A DNA stretch of 64,000 bases. It comes from Bacteroidota bacterium. GTDB taxonomy: Bacteria > Bacteroidota > Ignavibacteria > Ignavibacteriales > Ignavibacteriaceae. The position numbers were made by a program, and so were the translations under genes. The notes under the pieces are model-generated. The model searched no databases and was not told the origin of the DNA. It worked only from the letters and a program-made list of their open reading frames with translations. The stretch is taken from the NCBI GenBank assembly GCA_021777835.1, contig JAJYDC010000001.1:124001-188000 (forward strand), given 5' to 3'. Positions 26,439-35,339 of this stretch are shown here, piece after piece (position 1 is the stretch's first letter; every line of letters begins with the position of its first letter).

Positions 26439-27785
26439 ATGAAAGAGCGTTTACTGTTTGTTTTTATCTCGATAAGTGTATTCATATTTTTCGGGTCTAC
26501 GGTAGTATCCGCGCAGCAAGACACGCTTACATTTACTCTAGAGAAGGCAATTACTCAAGCGTTAGAAAGTAATTGGGATATTCAATTAGCGAAGAAAGAT
26601 ATTGATAAATCTCAAGAGCAAATCAGTGAAGCATACTCAAATGCATTTCCGAGAATAGACTTTACAGGAAATTATACTAGAAATATAATGCTTCCGGTAT
26701 TGTTTATTCCACCTAACAATCCTTTTAATCCGACACCTAACACACAAACAATAGAACTTGGTTCGAAGAATAGCTTTGCGGCTACTTTAGGTTTAACGCA
26801 AGTGTTATATAGTCAAAAAGTAAATACAGCAATAAAGATCGCAGGAGAGTATGCAGAATATTCAATAATAGGTGAAAAGGCTGTAAAGCAATCGGTTATA
26901 TTATCTGTTAAAAAAGCATTCTATACAATACTAATGGCAGAGGAAATTGTAAGAGTGAGCCGCCGAAGTTACGAGTCAGCAGAAGCAAATTATAAAAATG
27001 TTGCCGCATTGTATAAGCAAGGGGTTGCATCGGAGTTCGATTTGTTAAGATCAGAAGTACAAGTAGCAAATGTAAAACCAGGATTGTTACAGGCAGAAAA
27101 TAATCTTGAGCTAGCAAAAAGCATATTGAAGAATTTAATAACTGTTGATATTAAAACGCCGATAAGAGTAGTAGGAAATTTTGACTATCAAGAAGTTCCG
27201 GCAGAGGAACTTAATGAAGCCGGGAATAATGCAATAAATAACAGTCCGTTAGCCCAGCAATTAAAAGTACAAGAGTCATTACTAGATAAAAACGTGACGG
27301 TTGAGCGAGCGGATTATTTTCCGACGCTGGCATTTTTCGGGCAATATCAATATCAGACGCAAGATAATACATGGAAAATAAATAATTATAATTGGGCAAA
27401 GAGTTTCATGTTAGGACTTCAATTAACGTATACGTTATTTGACGGATTTGGGCGCGGGGCAAGGATTCAGCAGGCTATTATTGATAAAGAAAAAGTGGGG
27501 CTTGGGAGACAAAAATTGGAAGAGGGAATTAAAGTCCAGGTACAGCAAGCGCAGTTAAAGATGGAAGACTCTAAGAAAAGAATACTTGCACAAGAAAAAA
27601 GTCTTTCTCAAGCAGATAAGGCATTGAAGATTGCTTTAACAAGATACAAAAGCGGAGTAGGTACGCAATTAGAAATTATTGATACAGAGACGGCGTTAAC
27701 GATGGCACAGACCAATTATTCGCAGGCTATTTATGATTTTCTAATTTCGAAATCAGAGTGGGAATACGCCGTAAGCATTTATTAA
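26439..27785 (+). CDS. TolC-family outer-membrane efflux protein
   Basis: Outer-membrane channel of a three-part RND export pump. A signal peptide (1-26, ending VSAQQ) precedes 420 residues with the two internal repeats of long helices typical of the OEP family (ALESNWDIQLAKKDI near 35, KIALTRYKSGVGTQLEIIDTE near 385). First gene of a four-gene unit with the periplasmic adaptor, the RND pump and a PG0541-like protein. A GGGGC sequence at 26429-26433 lies upstream of the ATG. The exported compound is unknown. Confidence 0.92.
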   Translation: MKERLLFVFISISVFIFFGSTVVSAQQDTLTFTLEKAITQALESNWDIQLAKKDIDKSQEQISEAYSNAFPRIDFTGNYTRNIMLPVLFIPPNNPFNPTPNTQTIELGSKNSFAATLGLTQVLYSQKVNTAIKIAGEYAEYSIIGEKAVKQSVILSVKKAFYTILMAEEIVRVSRRSYESAEANYKNVAALYKQGVASEFDLLRSEVQVANVKPGLLQAENNLELAKSILKNLITVDIKTPIRVVGNFDYQEVPAEELNEAGNNAINNSPLAQQLKVQESLLDKNVTVERADYFPTLAFFGQYQYQTQDNTWKINNYNWAKSFMLGLQLTYTLFDGFGRGARIQQAIIDKEKVGLGRQKLEEGIKVQVQQAQLKMEDSKKRILAQEKSLSQADKALKIALTRYKSGVGTQLEIIDTETALTMAQTNYSQAIYDFLISKSEWEYAVSIY

Positions 27786-27830
27786 CAAATGACATTGACT
27801 GAGTAAAAAGCAAAGGAGAAATATTTAACT

Positions 27831-28883
27831 ATGAACAAGACAATAAATTTCAGATCTGAAATTATTTTGTTGATCATAATAATATTTGGATTTTATATAG
27901 AGGGGTGTGCTAATAAGGGAAACAACACAAATAAAGTAAATTCTGTAAATGCTATACCTATAAAAGTCGAGACGATAAAGAAAAAAGACTTTCAGATAAA
28001 GAGAGATTTCACAGGTACGCTAGAGGGAGAAGAACAAGCAAATATAGTTGCAAAGATTCAGGAGAAAATTACAGCTATAAGAGTTAGAGTGGGAGAAAGA
28101 GTAAAACCAGGCGATATTATACTAACCTTAGATAAAGCCGGCGCATCTTCTCAATATTATCAAGCAAAAGCAAGCTTAGATAATGCTACTCAAAATCTAG
28201 ATAGGATGAAAGCGCTATATGGTGAAGGTGCAATAGCCAAGCAGATGTTAGATGGAGCTCAGACAGCATATGATATTAGCAAAGCAAATTTCTATGCGGC
28301 TAAAAGCGTGGTTGAATTAGAATCTCCGATCTCGGGAATAGTGACTTCAATTGACGGTAACCTTGGTGATTTGACTTTGCCGGGAAGAGTTATTGCAACA
28401 GTCGCCAGTATAGAGAAAATGAAAATTGTGTTTAGCGTTAATGAAATTGAGCAACCTAATTTTGCAGTTGGTCAGTCGGCAGAAATTTTCTCTGAGTTAA
28501 GACAAGATTTGGTACAGAAAGGCAAAATATCTCAAGTTTCAAAATCAGCTGATATTCAATCAAGAAGTTTTGAGGTAAAAGCAATATTTTCAAACACAAA
28601 TGATAGGTGGTTTAAGCCCGGGATGTTCTGCAGAGTTAATATTCAAATGAATTCTAAAAAGGGAGCATTAGTAATTCCGAATAATGCGATAGTAATTCAG
28701 GAGAATCGAAAAGGAGTTTATGTAATTGAAAATAGCAGGGCGACATTCAGGGCGATAGAAACGGGAAGTACGAACGGTGCATTAACCGAAATATTAAACG
28801 GATTAAAAGAGGGTGAAACTATTGCAACAATTGGAATGAATAACCTAAAGGAAGGCAGTAAAGTTTCGGTATCCGGGATTTAA
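27831..28883 (+). CDS. RND periplasmic adaptor, probable lipoprotein
   Basis: Membrane-fusion protein linking the RND pump to the TolC channel. The N-terminus (1-25) is a lipoprotein signal with IEGC as the lipobox, so it is probably anchored to the inner membrane through Cys25. The core has a barrel/lipoyl half (VAKIQEKITAIRVRVGERVKPGDIIL near 75), an alpha-hairpin at about 110-150 with AIAKQM and VELESPISGIVTS as the return strand, and the C-terminal beta domains (PNNAIVIQENRKGVYVIEN). 350 residues is normal for this group. AAAGGAG precedes the ATG. Confidence 0.93.
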   Translation: MNKTINFRSEIILLIIIIFGFYIEGCANKGNNTNKVNSVNAIPIKVETIKKKDFQIKRDFTGTLEGEEQANIVAKIQEKITAIRVRVGERVKPGDIILTLDKAGASSQYYQAKASLDNATQNLDRMKALYGEGAIAKQMLDGAQTAYDISKANFYAAKSVVELESPISGIVTSIDGNLGDLTLPGRVIATVASIEKMKIVFSVNEIEQPNFAVGQSAEIFSELRQDLVQKGKISQVSKSADIQSRSFEVKAIFSNTNDRWFKPGMFCRVNIQMNSKKGALVIPNNAIVIQENRKGVYVIENSRATFRAIETGSTNGALTEILNGLKEGETIATIGMNNLKEGSKVSVSGI

Positions 28884-28913
28884 GAGAAATAATTTTATAT
28901 AAAGAGGAAGTCT

Positions 28914-31900
28914 ATGAAATTAGCTGATGTTTCAATTCAGCGACCTGTATTTGCTACAATGATGATTCTTGCATTGATAGTACTTGGGTTATTTTCTTAT
29001 GTAAAATTGAATGTCGATTTATATCCTGATGTAGATATTCCATATGTAATAATCACAACAGTGCTGCCCGGAGCCGGGCCAAATCAAGTTGAAACAGACG
29101 TAACCAAAAAGATAGAAGATGCAGTCAATCCAATTTCAGGAGTAGATTGGATACAATCATATTCGAGAGAGGGGGTATCGATAGTTGTTATTGCGTTTAA
29201 GCTTGAAGTTGACGGGAAAATAGCTGCTCAGGATGTTCGCGAAAAGTTATCGGCAATTAAGTCAGATTTGCCTACTGATATAGAAGATCCTGTAATTCAG
29301 CGATATGATCCGGCAAGTTTACCAATTATGTCCTTAACTGTTTCAGGAAATGAATCTGACAAAGAAATCACTACGATAACGAAGAATATTGTTAAAAAGA
29401 GATTGGAAAATATTCCCGGTGTTGGTTCAGTAGATTTAGTCGGAGGTGCTGAAAGAGAAGTGCAGATTGCAGTGGATGCTGAAAAGTTGAAGGCTTACAG
29501 TATATCAATTCAGGATGTAATTCAAAGTGTGGGGGCATCAAATGTAGAGATACCGGGAGGGAATCTAATCGAAGGTTCTAGGCAGTTGTTATTGCGAACG
29601 ATGGGGAAATTTAGAAATGTAAGTGACTTTAACAGCGTAATAGTTGCAGTCAAAAAAGGGAAGCCAGTTTATCTATCTGACATTTCGACAGTAACTGACG
29701 GTATAAAAGAGCAAACAAGTTTAACTCGTGTAAACGGGAAACTTGCGGCAGGATTGAACATTATAAAGCAGTCAGGGAGCAACACAGTAAAGGTTGCTAC
29801 TGAAGTAAAAAAACAATTGGAGAAGATTAAGCGTGAGCTTCCCGCCGGAGTAAGTATTTCACTTGCTCAGGACAACAGCGTATTTATAAAGGACTCAATA
29901 AACGATGTTCTTTTTGATATAATTTATGGCGGTTTACTCGCAGTAATAGTAATTTATCTTTTTCTAGCAAATATTAGAGCGACAATAATAAGCGCATTGG
30001 CTTTACCGTCTTCAATTATAGCAAGTTTTATAATAATGTACGCGCTGAACTTTACATTGAACATGATGTCTCTGCTAGCTCTTTCGCTTGCTGTTGGATT
30101 ATTAATAGATGATGCAATAGTTGTAATTGAAAATATTTATAGACACATGGATCAAGGGGAGACGCCATTGGAAGCAGCCAAGTCAGCATCTCAAGAAATT
30201 GGTCTAGCAGTCATGGCAACAACATTTACGATAGTAGCAGTTTTTATCCCAGTAGCCTTTATGCCAGGAATAGTAGGAAGATTTTTCTATCAATTTGGTA
30301 TTACAATATCAGCAGCAGTACTAGTTTCTTTATTTGTTGCATTTACACTAACCCCTATGTTATCATCCAGATGGTTAAAGAGGGAAGATGAGGCTCTTTC
30401 AAAAACAGGTAATATCAAGAACAAAATATTATTCTACTTCAATCATTTCTTTGAGCTATTAAGTGTAAGATATAAAGCAGGGCTTGCATGGGCACTGTCG
30501 CATAGGAAGACAGTAGTTTTTGGGTCAATCATAGTTTTTATTTTTAGTTTTATGTTAATGGGAAGTTTAGGTAGTCAATTTTTCCCTGACAGCGATCAAA
30601 GTGAATTCAATATTGTTGTAAAAGCGGCTCCAGGAAGTTCACTAGAGGAAACGAGTAATGTGTGCAATGAAATTGAAAAATCTCTTACTAAATATCCAGA
30701 AGTTACAACAGTATTAACAACGATTGGTTCCAGTAATAACCCAGTAACACAAGCAAATATATTAGTTAAGTTAGTGAAGAAAAGCGAAAGAGAAAGAAGT
30801 GACAAAGATATAATTGGTAGTTTAAGGAAGAAATTACAGCTTATCCCAGGAGCAAATATTAGTTTTCTATTGCAAGGCGGGCCAGGGGGAAATGAAAAAC
30901 CAATTACACTTAGTGTAAGAGGTGAAAATTTAGATAAGATTGCGAAATATGCAGATAGGATAGAGGCAATTATAAAATCTACACGGGGAACGGTTGATGT
31001 AGAAAACAGTCTAGAAATTTCTAAGCCGGAAATACGTCTAGTAATTGATAGGCAAAAGTCATCAGATCTTGGAGTGAATCCTATGCTGATAGCATCCTCA
31101 GTAAGAGCAATGGTGGATGGTTATGTGGCAACTCAATTTCAAGAAGGGGACGAGCAGTACGATGTAAGGGTTAGGTTGAAAAAAGGTGATAGGTTAAATG
31201 CGAATAATTTATATAACCTAACAATTAAGAGCACAAAGAATCATCCTGACGGAAGTCCGATAATAGTTCCTGTTTCAGATGTCGCAAGTATTATAGAAGG
31301 TGTAGGACCCTCGCAAATAAACCGTTATGCAAGGCAGAAGGAAATCCGCGTTGATGCGAATCTGACGGGAAGGTTTTTAGGAGATGCGCTGAATGATATT
31401 CAAAAGGAAATCAAGAAAATAACCTTTGAGCCCGGCTACACAGTAAGCACGGTAGGAGAGGGACAACAGCAGGAGGAAGCATTTGGAAACATATTACTTT
31501 CGCTTGCGTTAGCAATTGTGTTTGTTTATATAGTTCTTGCTGCTCAATTCGATAGTTTTGTTCATCCTTTCTCAATCATGCTAGCTTTACCAATGTCAAT
31601 AATCGGTGCCGTTTTAATGTTGTTGATTTTTGGGAATTCAATTTCGGTAATTTCATTAATTGGGATAATTATGTTAATGGGATTGGTTACTAAAAATGGA
31701 ATATTGCTAGTTGATTTTACAAATGTTTTGCGAGGAAGAGGTTTATCAAGGAGGGAAGCGTTATTAAAAGCAGGGCCAACTAGATTAAGACCTATATTGA
31801 TGACCACATTTGCAATGATATTTGGGATGATGCCAGTAGCTTTAGGATTAGGAGAAGGGGCAGAGTTTCGAGCGCCGATGGGTCAAGCCGTAATTGGAGG

Positions 31901-32024
31901 TTTAATTACATCAACATTGCTAACATTGGTTGTCGTGCCAGTAGTCTATACGATACTTGATGATCTTTCATTTGCAAACATAAAGATATGGGCGGGTAAA
32001 ATAATATTGAGAAAACAGAAGTGA
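28914..32024 (+). CDS. RND-family efflux pump (AcrB/HAE1-like)
   Basis: Proton-driven inner-membrane exporter. The 1036 residues match the HAE1 family. N-terminal MKLADVSIQRPVFATMMILAL is the first helix, followed by the porter domain. Helix 4 contains the paired aspartates in GLLIDDAIVVIENIYRH, which carry protons, and a matching LMGLVTKNGILLVDF is in helix 10. GMMPVALGLGEGAEFRAPMG near 970 is typical of this family. Downstream by 31 bases from the adaptor; 22 bases before the PG0541-like gene, so all four probably make one message. Substrate unknown. Confidence 0.96.
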   Translation: MKLADVSIQRPVFATMMILALIVLGLFSYVKLNVDLYPDVDIPYVIITTVLPGAGPNQVETDVTKKIEDAVNPISGVDWIQSYSREGVSIVVIAFKLEVDGKIAAQDVREKLSAIKSDLPTDIEDPVIQRYDPASLPIMSLTVSGNESDKEITTITKNIVKKRLENIPGVGSVDLVGGAEREVQIAVDAEKLKAYSISIQDVIQSVGASNVEIPGGNLIEGSRQLLLRTMGKFRNVSDFNSVIVAVKKGKPVYLSDISTVTDGIKEQTSLTRVNGKLAAGLNIIKQSGSNTVKVATEVKKQLEKIKRELPAGVSISLAQDNSVFIKDSINDVLFDIIYGGLLAVIVIYLFLANIRATIISALALPSSIIASFIIMYALNFTLNMMSLLALSLAVGLLIDDAIVVIENIYRHMDQGETPLEAAKSASQEIGLAVMATTFTIVAVFIPVAFMPGIVGRFFYQFGITISAAVLVSLFVAFTLTPMLSSRWLKREDEALSKTGNIKNKILFYFNHFFELLSVRYKAGLAWALSHRKTVVFGSIIVFIFSFMLMGSLGSQFFPDSDQSEFNIVVKAAPGSSLEETSNVCNEIEKSLTKYPEVTTVLTTIGSSNNPVTQANILVKLVKKSERERSDKDIIGSLRKKLQLIPGANISFLLQGGPGGNEKPITLSVRGENLDKIAKYADRIEAIIKSTRGTVDVENSLEISKPEIRLVIDRQKSSDLGVNPMLIASSVRAMVDGYVATQFQEGDEQYDVRVRLKKGDRLNANNLYNLTIKSTKNHPDGSPIIVPVSDVASIIEGVGPSQINRYARQKEIRVDANLTGRFLGDALNDIQKEIKKITFEPGYTVSTVGEGQQQEEAFGNILLSLALAIVFVYIVLAAQFDSFVHPFSIMLALPMSIIGAVLMLLIFGNSISVISLIGIIMLMGLVTKNGILLVDFTNVLRGRGLSRREALLKAGPTRLRPILMTTFAMIFGMMPVALGLGEGAEFRAPMGQAVIGGLITSTLLTLVVVPVVYTILDDLSFANIKIWAGKIILRKQK

Positions 32025-32046
32025 TGTTGTAACTTTTAAATCAAAG

Positions 32047-32355
32047 GTGAGTGAGATGAAAGTCATATTTATAGTTTATCATGATATACTTGATGATAGA
32101 ATCGATAATTTATTTAGCGAATTAAAGATAGATTATTATACCGAATGGGAAAATGTAAAAGGAAGAGGGCATCAAACGGAAGCACATCTTGGAACCAGGA
32201 CATTCCCGGGCTATAATGTAGTAAGGATGATTGCGCTTCAGAATGAGGATATTCTCTTGCAGTTGACGGATAAGATCACCTTAATGAATAACGAGGCTGT
32301 TCGAAACGACGATAAGATTAGGCTCTTCCAGGTACCGCTTGAGAGAATTATCTAA
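32047..32355 (+). CDS. PG0541-type transporter-associated small protein
   Basis: A 102-residue alpha/beta protein with no signal peptide. The sequence (KVIFIVYHDILDDRI at the start, YYTEWENVKGRGHQTEAHLGTRTFPGYN in the middle) matches the PG0541 family that follows RND pump genes in Bacteroidota. The fold is predicted to resemble the PII (GlnB) sandwich, with the GRG-x-T loop in the position of a regulatory loop. Role is unproved; being last in the pump operon, it could regulate the transporter in response to a ligand. A GGTGAG sequence lies before the ATG. No terminator is seen in the 62-base gap that follows. Confidence 0.8.
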   Translation: MSEMKVIFIVYHDILDDRIDNLFSELKIDYYTEWENVKGRGHQTEAHLGTRTFPGYNVVRMIALQNEDILLQLTDKITLMNNEAVRNDDKIRLFQVPLERII

Positions 32356-32417
32356 TTACGTTGAAACGACGGAACTTTGCATTAAGCAATAAGATGAAAC
32401 GATCGGGGCTAAGCGTT

Positions 32418-34103
32418 CTAAGCAAGGTAGGCTTTCAGTAGCTTTTCATTGTCGAGTGAACTTACTAGTAGAGCCTCGTCATAATTAGCAGGTTTTTCAG
32501 AATCACCAAAGAAGTCTGTACTTGTTCTATCTTTTTGTGTAATTGATTTTGCTTTTTCGACTGAAAATACAGAAAGCCTCTCTACAATAATATTAGCGCC
32601 ATTTTCTGCATCCACCTTGCCTTCAACTAGGTATGGTCCCATTGATAAAGTTTGTTCAGCATACACTTGATATGTTTTTGGAAACAACACAGCTTCGAAA
32701 GTCCCGGTAAGATCTTCGAGCGAAAGGAATTTCATTACCTCTCCTTTGCTTGTTAGAATTCTCTTTGATGCCATATACCAGCCTATCATTTTTACTTTGC
32801 GGTTATGGTAATTTTGCATATCTGATGAGTCGACAACATTGATTGTCTTAATTTCGTCTTTAAATAATTGAAGCGGGTGTTTTGTAACCATATACCCAAA
32901 TGATTCATATTCGTAGATACATATTTCTTCAAGGCTGAACTGTCTGTCTGTGATTGCCTCTTGCTCAAGCTTTGACTGCTCATTAGCGAAAAGATTTCCG
33001 TTTATGCTATCGTTTAGTTTTTTGTTGTTGAAATAGATATCTAAATATCTAAGTAAATTTGGTCTAGTTTTCTTAAAGCAATCCATGGCGCCGCATTTAA
33101 TAAGTATCTCAGATTGTATAAAACTTAAATTTGTTCTTTGAAGAAAATCTTTAAGCGACAGGAATATGCCATTCTTTATTCTTTCATTTATAATTATATC
33201 TGAAGAATCTTGTTCAAAATTTTTAATAGCTACAAAGCCGATTCGCACCGTATTATTTTCCCCTCGATACTCATAGTCACTTTGGTTAACGGAAGGCAGG
33301 AGAACTTTAATTCCTAGTCTCCGGCACTCACTTATGTAAACTGCAGAAGAATAATAGCCGCCGCCGTTAGATAAAACACCTGCGAGAAACTCGGCTGGAT
33401 AATGAGCTTTAAGATATGCCACCTGAAATGAAAGAACGGCGAATGATGCGCTATGTGCTTTGCAAAATGCATAACCGGCAAATGATTCGATCTGTTTCCA
33501 AAGTTTCTGTGACACCTCATCTGAATAGCCTTTGTTTTTGCAGCAGGTAAAGAACCTATCGACGATCAGTTCCATGGCTTTATGGGAGCGCATCTTTCCG
33601 CTCATTGCCCTTCGAAGCAGATCGGCCTCTTCAAGAGTTAGGCCGACAATATGATGTGCGACTTTTATAACATCTTCCTGGTAAATCATAACCCCATAAG
33701 TTTCGCCAAGATATTTTTCCATTTCCGGCAGTAGATATTTTCTTCGTTTCGGCTCCTTATGACGTTCAATAAATTCCTTCATCATACCGCTTTCTGCAAC
33801 ACCCGGGCGGATTACAGAAGATACTGCTGTTAGTAATTCAAAATTATCACAGTGTGTTCTTTTAAGAAGCGACCTCATTCCGGGGCTTTCGATGTAGAAA
33901 CAGCCTATAGTATTGCCTTCCCGTATCAGTTTCTTTGTAGCATCATCAGAGAAAACTCTGTCATACTCAAATATATTAAATCCGGATTTCCTGATTATTT
34001 TAGGAATAGCATCAAATATATGGGAAATACTAGCAGTTTGAGACAGTTCGTAAGCCGGTATATCCGCCGAAATAGTCTTGCTTATATTTATAATTTTCTT
34101 CAT
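32418..34103 (-). CDS. C-terminal half of a split DnaE-type DNA polymerase
   Basis: Starts where a normal DnaE/DnaE2 chain continues past its palm: residues 55-80 (FSDDATKKLIREGNTIGCFY) correspond to the DDP-x-T-x-x-x-x-x-x-GDTVGVFQIES segment. It continues through IRPG, YGVMIYQEDVIKVAHHIVG, EADLLRRAMSGK (fingers), FAGYAFCKAHSASFAVLSFQ, the C-domain up to YRGENNTVRIGFVAIKNF, and an OB fold near residues 425-520 (KMIGWYMASKRILTSKGEVM). The three catalytic palm aspartates are absent here and lie in the separate gene at 35340-36992. No intein C-fragment precedes it. Transcribed divergently from dinB with a LexA-like box in between. The 561 residues look intact. Confidence 0.85.
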   Translation of the reverse strand: MKKIINISKTISADIPAYELSQTASISHIFDAIPKIIRKSGFNIFEYDRVFSDDATKKLIREGNTIGCFYIESPGMRSLLKRTHCDNFELLTAVSSVIRPGVAESGMMKEFIERHKEPKRRKYLLPEMEKYLGETYGVMIYQEDVIKVAHHIVGLTLEEADLLRRAMSGKMRSHKAMELIVDRFFTCCKNKGYSDEVSQKLWKQIESFAGYAFCKAHSASFAVLSFQVAYLKAHYPAEFLAGVLSNGGGYYSSAVYISECRRLGIKVLLPSVNQSDYEYRGENNTVRIGFVAIKNFEQDSSDIIINERIKNGIFLSLKDFLQRTNLSFIQSEILIKCGAMDCFKKTRPNLLRYLDIYFNNKKLNDSINGNLFANEQSKLEQEAITDRQFSLEEICIYEYESFGYMVTKHPLQLFKDEIKTINVVDSSDMQNYHNRKVKMIGWYMASKRILTSKGEVMKFLSLEDLTGTFEAVLFPKTYQVYAEQTLSMGPYLVEGKVDAENGANIIVERLSVFSVEKAKSITQKDRTSTDFFGDSEKPANYDEALLVSSLDNEKLLKAYLA

Positions 34104-34111
34104 ATTTAGGT

Positions 34112-34123
34112 AAACATTTGTTC
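34112..34123. promoter_or_regulatory. LexA-like SOS box in the divergent promoter
   Basis: AAACATTTGTTC differs at one base from the GAAC-N4-GTTC pattern of DinR/Bacillus-type LexA boxes; the wider 16-mer GTAAACATTTGTTCAC keeps 12 of 16 positions symmetrical. It begins 4 bases downstream of the -10 of the minus-strand promoter, which suits a repressor. Whether this lineage uses that type of box is not known to me. Confidence 0.45.
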
Positions 34124-34126
34124 ACT

Positions 34127-34155
34127 ATATTATAAAATAAAAAAACCATTTTCAA
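34127..34155 (-). promoter_or_regulatory. Candidate sigma-70-type promoter of the DnaE C-half gene
   Basis: On the minus strand, TTGAAA (34155-34150), a 17-base spacer and TAATAT (34132-34127). It would start transcription near 34120, inside the LexA-like box and about 17 bases before the ATG. Bacteroidota often use other -10/-33 elements, so this is tentative. Confidence 0.35.
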
Positions 34156-34188
34156 TAGCTAAATCAATAGAAATTGACAGTTTTTAAG

Positions 34189-35331
34189 ATGAAAACGATT
34201 TTCCACCTTGATATGGATGCTTTCTTCGTTTCAGTAGAGCGAGTTCTTGATTCTTCATTGGAAGGTAAGCCGGTAATTGTCGGCGGCGATCCTTATGGCA
34301 GAGGAGTGGTGGCGGCATGTAGTTATGAAGCCCGTAAGTTTGGTTTGCAATCCGGTATGCCGATTAGAACAGCATTCCGTTTATGCCCGCAAGGGATTTA
34401 TCTTCATGGGCATGGAAAGGAATATGAGCGCTACTCAAATATTGTAAAAGAAATCTTAGAAAGTTATTCCCCTACAGTGCAGCAAGCGTCAATAGATGAG
34501 TTTTATCTTGATTTTACGGGCTGTGAGATAATATATGGGACAGCTCTTTCATTAGCCCAAAAGATACAATTTGACATTTGGCAGCAGTTTGCTTTACCAT
34601 GCTCAATCGGAATAGCATCTAATAAAACCATAGCTAAAATCGCATCAGATTATAAAAAGCCTAAAGGCATAACCTTAGTAGCTCAAGGCAAAGAAAAAGA
34701 ATTTTTGGCTCCTCTTCCTATCGAAAAGATACCGGGTATAGGTAAAAAAACCTTTCCGTTACTTCGCGCACGCGGCTTTAAGACTGTGGGTGATATTGCA
34801 AACTCATCGCCGGATTATCTTTCAGTTCTTCTTGGCAAGTTCGGTAATGAACTTTGGGAGAAAGCTAACGGAAATGGGAGTGAGATTCTTACAATTGAGC
34901 GTGAGAGAAAAAGTATCTCTAAAGAAACAACATTCGGAACAGATATTGTGGATAAGGTTGCAATCGAGATAAAACTTTTTGAGCTTACAGGCAAAGCATC
35001 TCAGCTTTTACGGAATGAAAATTTACAGGTATCAACCGTATCGATCAAACTGCGTTATTCTGATTTCGTAACAGTAACAAGGGCCAGAACAATTATACCT
35101 ACCGATGACGACAAAGCTATTTTTAATATTGCTGTTGATCTCTTTCGCAAAGCATTCACGCGCCGGGTAGGCATTAGGCTCATTGGAATTCATCTTAGTA
35201 AGTTGAGTTATTTCGGCGAGCAGGAAGTTTTATTTGAAGATGAGAATATAATTCGCAAGCGAATGTTGCGTGCTGTAATGAAGATACGCGACAAATACGG
35301 TTACCAGGCAATTCATATTGGAAAGACTTAG
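34189..35331 (+). CDS. dinB: Y-family DNA polymerase (DinB/Pol IV type)
   Basis: Error-prone translesion polymerase. With the ATG at 34189 the start MKTIFHLDMDAFF is at the normal place (Asp8 and Asp10); the in-frame TTG at 34174 would add five residues. The second catalytic motif is intact: YSPTVQQASIDEFYLDFTG, with Asp103 and Glu104, so this is an active polymerase and not an ImuB-type inactive homologue. KIPGIGKKT near 178 is the DNA-binding hairpin. A QEVLF motif near residue 347 fits the beta-clamp binding consensus QxxLF. The stop is 8 bases before the DnaE N-half gene, so they are co-transcribed. Confidence 0.93.
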   Translation: MKTIFHLDMDAFFVSVERVLDSSLEGKPVIVGGDPYGRGVVAACSYEARKFGLQSGMPIRTAFRLCPQGIYLHGHGKEYERYSNIVKEILESYSPTVQQASIDEFYLDFTGCEIIYGTALSLAQKIQFDIWQQFALPCSIGIASNKTIAKIASDYKKPKGITLVAQGKEKEFLAPLPIEKIPGIGKKTFPLLRARGFKTVGDIANSSPDYLSVLLGKFGNELWEKANGNGSEILTIERERKSISKETTFGTDIVDKVAIEIKLFELTGKASQLLRNENLQVSTVSIKLRYSDFVTVTRARTIIPTDDDKAIFNIAVDLFRKAFTRRVGIRLIGIHLSKLSYFGEQEVLFEDENIIRKRMLRAVMKIRDKYGYQAIHIGKT

Positions 35332-35339
35332 GAATTATT

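Noticed and set aside
34189-35331. ImuB (inactive Y-family homologue)
   Set aside because: The catalytic aspartates and glutamate of both polymerase motifs are intact.
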